This document shows, one piece after another, positions 63,118-64,000 of a DNA stretch of 64,000 nt. The position numbers and the translations under genes were made by a program. The stretch's first letter is position 1. Each line of letters begins with the position of its first letter. The notes below the pieces were generated by a model. It was not told where the DNA came from. It was given only the letters and a program-made list of their open reading frames with translations, and did no database searches. Source of the DNA: Acetobacterium malicum subsp. dehalogenans DSM 11527 (lineage in GTDB: Bacteria; Bacillota; Clostridia; Eubacteriales; Eubacteriaceae). The stretch is from assembly GCF_000472665.1 (NCBI RefSeq), contig NZ_AXAC01000013.1, positions 1 through 64,000 of the forward strand. The letters are read 5' to 3'.

Positions 63118-63690
63118 ATGACTAAACAATTTAAAACTATTCTCGCTATCGTCGTCTTTGTGGCCTTTCTGGCCATCATTTATTGGGGCTACAGTACCTT
63201 GTCGCAAAGCTTTAATCCGCAAGCTCCGGCCACAAATAGTAGCGACTCAGCGTCTACTGAAGAACTCCAGACGGCTCCCGATTTCACCGTCTTTGATCAA
63301 GATGGTAAGCCGGTCAAGCTGTCTGATTTTGCCGGGAAACCGGTGGTCCTGAACTTCTGGGCCTCCTGGTGTCCCCCCTGTAAAAGCGAAATGCCCCATT
63401 TCAACACCGTCTATCAGGATCAAAAAGATGAGGTTGTCTTTCTGATGATTGATCAGACTGATGGGCAACGGGAAACAAAAGAAAAGGGCCTGCAATACGT
63501 CACCGCTCAGGGCTTCGACTTCCCCGTTTATTTTGATACCGAACTGGAAGCCAGCACCGCCTATGGCATTTCATCGATTCCCACCACCTTGTTTATTAAC
63601 CCCGCGGGTAAAATTGTCAACGGCTATCGTGGCGCTATTGATGAAGCCACCCTGCGGTCCGGCATCGCAGCAATCAAAAAAAACGATTGA
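63118..63690 (+). CDS. TlpA-like thioredoxin-family protein
   Basis: A 190-residue exported thiol-disulfide oxidoreductase with an N-terminal membrane anchor (about 7-25), a Ser/Thr-rich linker and a thioredoxin fold with active site WASWCPPCKSEMP. It receives electrons from CcdA and reduces extracytoplasmic disulfides. Confidence 0.92.
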   Translation: MTKQFKTILAIVVFVAFLAIIYWGYSTLSQSFNPQAPATNSSDSASTEELQTAPDFTVFDQDGKPVKLSDFAGKPVVLNFWASWCPPCKSEMPHFNTVYQDQKDEVVFLMIDQTDGQRETKEKGLQYVTAQGFDFPVYFDTELEASTAYGISSIPTTLFINPAGKIVNGYRGAIDEATLRSGIAAIKKND

Positions 63691-63711
63691 TAATCACATC
63701 AATCGTTTTTT
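63678..63711. terminator. Bidirectional terminator after the TlpA gene
   Basis: AAAAAACGATTGA and TCAATCGTTTTTT form a 13-base stem over the stop codon, with an eight-base loop. Confidence 0.85.
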
Positions 63712-63716
63712 TGTGC

Positions 63717-64000
63717 TTAAATATAATCCGAGAAATAAATTTTCTCATTGGCGATGACACTCTCCAGAATGGCAACCGTTTTTTTGCTGGCCTCCAGCCG
63801 TTCGATTTGCTGGAGGTAGGTGGGCCGCTTATAACCAAGTAGCATACAGGTTAAAATCCCGATTTCCAGTTTGACCCGGTTTTCTGAAGGTTCATCAACT
63901 AAAACTGGGGCCTGACCGGGACTGAACTTGACCGTGAAACTGCGATTATTCCACTCCAGCACGGTGTCAACAATGTCAAAGGTCACCGACTCATTGATTT
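63717..64000 (-). CDS. GNAT acetyltransferase of the Eis type, C-terminal fragment
   Basis: Only the C-terminal end of a longer gene is in the window; the frame stays open to the right edge (a GTG at 63986 is not needed as start). The sequence FTVKFSPGQ, then ILTCMLLGYKRP and the end NEKIYFSDYI resemble the SCP2-like C-terminal domain of Eis-family GNAT acetyltransferases, which end in a conserved aromatic carboxylate. Substrate unknown. Confidence 0.6.
   Translation of the reverse strand, partial: INESVTFDIVDTVLEWNNRSFTVKFSPGQAPVLVDEPSENRVKLEIGILTCMLLGYKRPTYLQQIERLEASKKTVAILESVIANEKIYFSDYI

Noticed and set aside
1-64000. CRISPR arrays, tRNA or rRNA genes, insertion sequences with transposase
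   Set aside because: No regularly spaced repeats, no cloverleaf or rRNA-like sequence and no transposase or integrase frame were seen.

Overview
The window looks like a chromosomal stretch of a strictly anaerobic acetogen, most probably Acetobacterium or a close relative. The main reasons are a complete rnfCDGEAB cluster, a three-part corrinoid methyltransferase operon of the O-demethylase type, B. subtilis-like pdxST and thiamine salvage, and many c-di-GMP proteins in a moderate-GC Firmicutes context. The genus is inferred from gene content; no rRNA or tRNA gene is present.

Layout. 1-7000: a 134-bp palindromic repeat at the left edge, then three c-di-GMP turnover proteins around an iron-dependent alcohol dehydrogenase. 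7000-15500: a Kdp potassium ATPase operon on the minus strand (TPR protein, kdpF, A, B, C, D, E). 15500-18500: a regulatory-looking gap, a DUF6323/DUF6179-type gene pair and a flavodoxin-fold protein. 18600-22150: a Trk operon (two TrkA subunits, an unlisted 33-residue membrane peptide, TrkH and an OB-fold membrane protein), then a second full copy of the repeat lying between duplicated terminators. 22300-29900: a thioesterase, a methyltransferase and a six-gene polyamine operon with two alternative routes to spermidine. 29930-30360: a probable structured non-coding RNA with its own promoter and terminator. 30400-35100: a hybrid histidine kinase with an HD-GYP response regulator. 35270-39470: two more TrkA-like subunits downstream of a Na,K-ATPase-like P-type pump. 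39700-41200: pdxST. 41200-44760: methyltransferase operon and a divergent TetR regulator with paired operators. 44870-48930: Zur-regulated zinc import plus a His-rich DMT transporter. 49150-51600: a large membrane GGDEF/HD-GYP protein. 51700-56070: TPP-riboswitch-controlled thiamine salvage operon. 56290-61700: rnf operon led by an RseC-like gene. 62436-63690: CcdA and a TlpA-like thioredoxin. The right edge cuts a GNAT-type acetyltransferase.

Two themes stand out. Potassium and sodium handling is represented by three separate modules (Kdp, Trk, and a P2C-type ATPase with TrkA subunits) next to Rnf, the respiratory complex that in Acetobacterium woodii pumps Na+. Signalling through c-di-GMP is represented by five proteins with EAL, GGDEF or HD-GYP domains. 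Regulation can be read directly at several promoters: a TPP riboswitch with terminator, two Zur-type boxes around a consensus promoter, and two TetR-type palindromes arranged in the same way around another consensus promoter.
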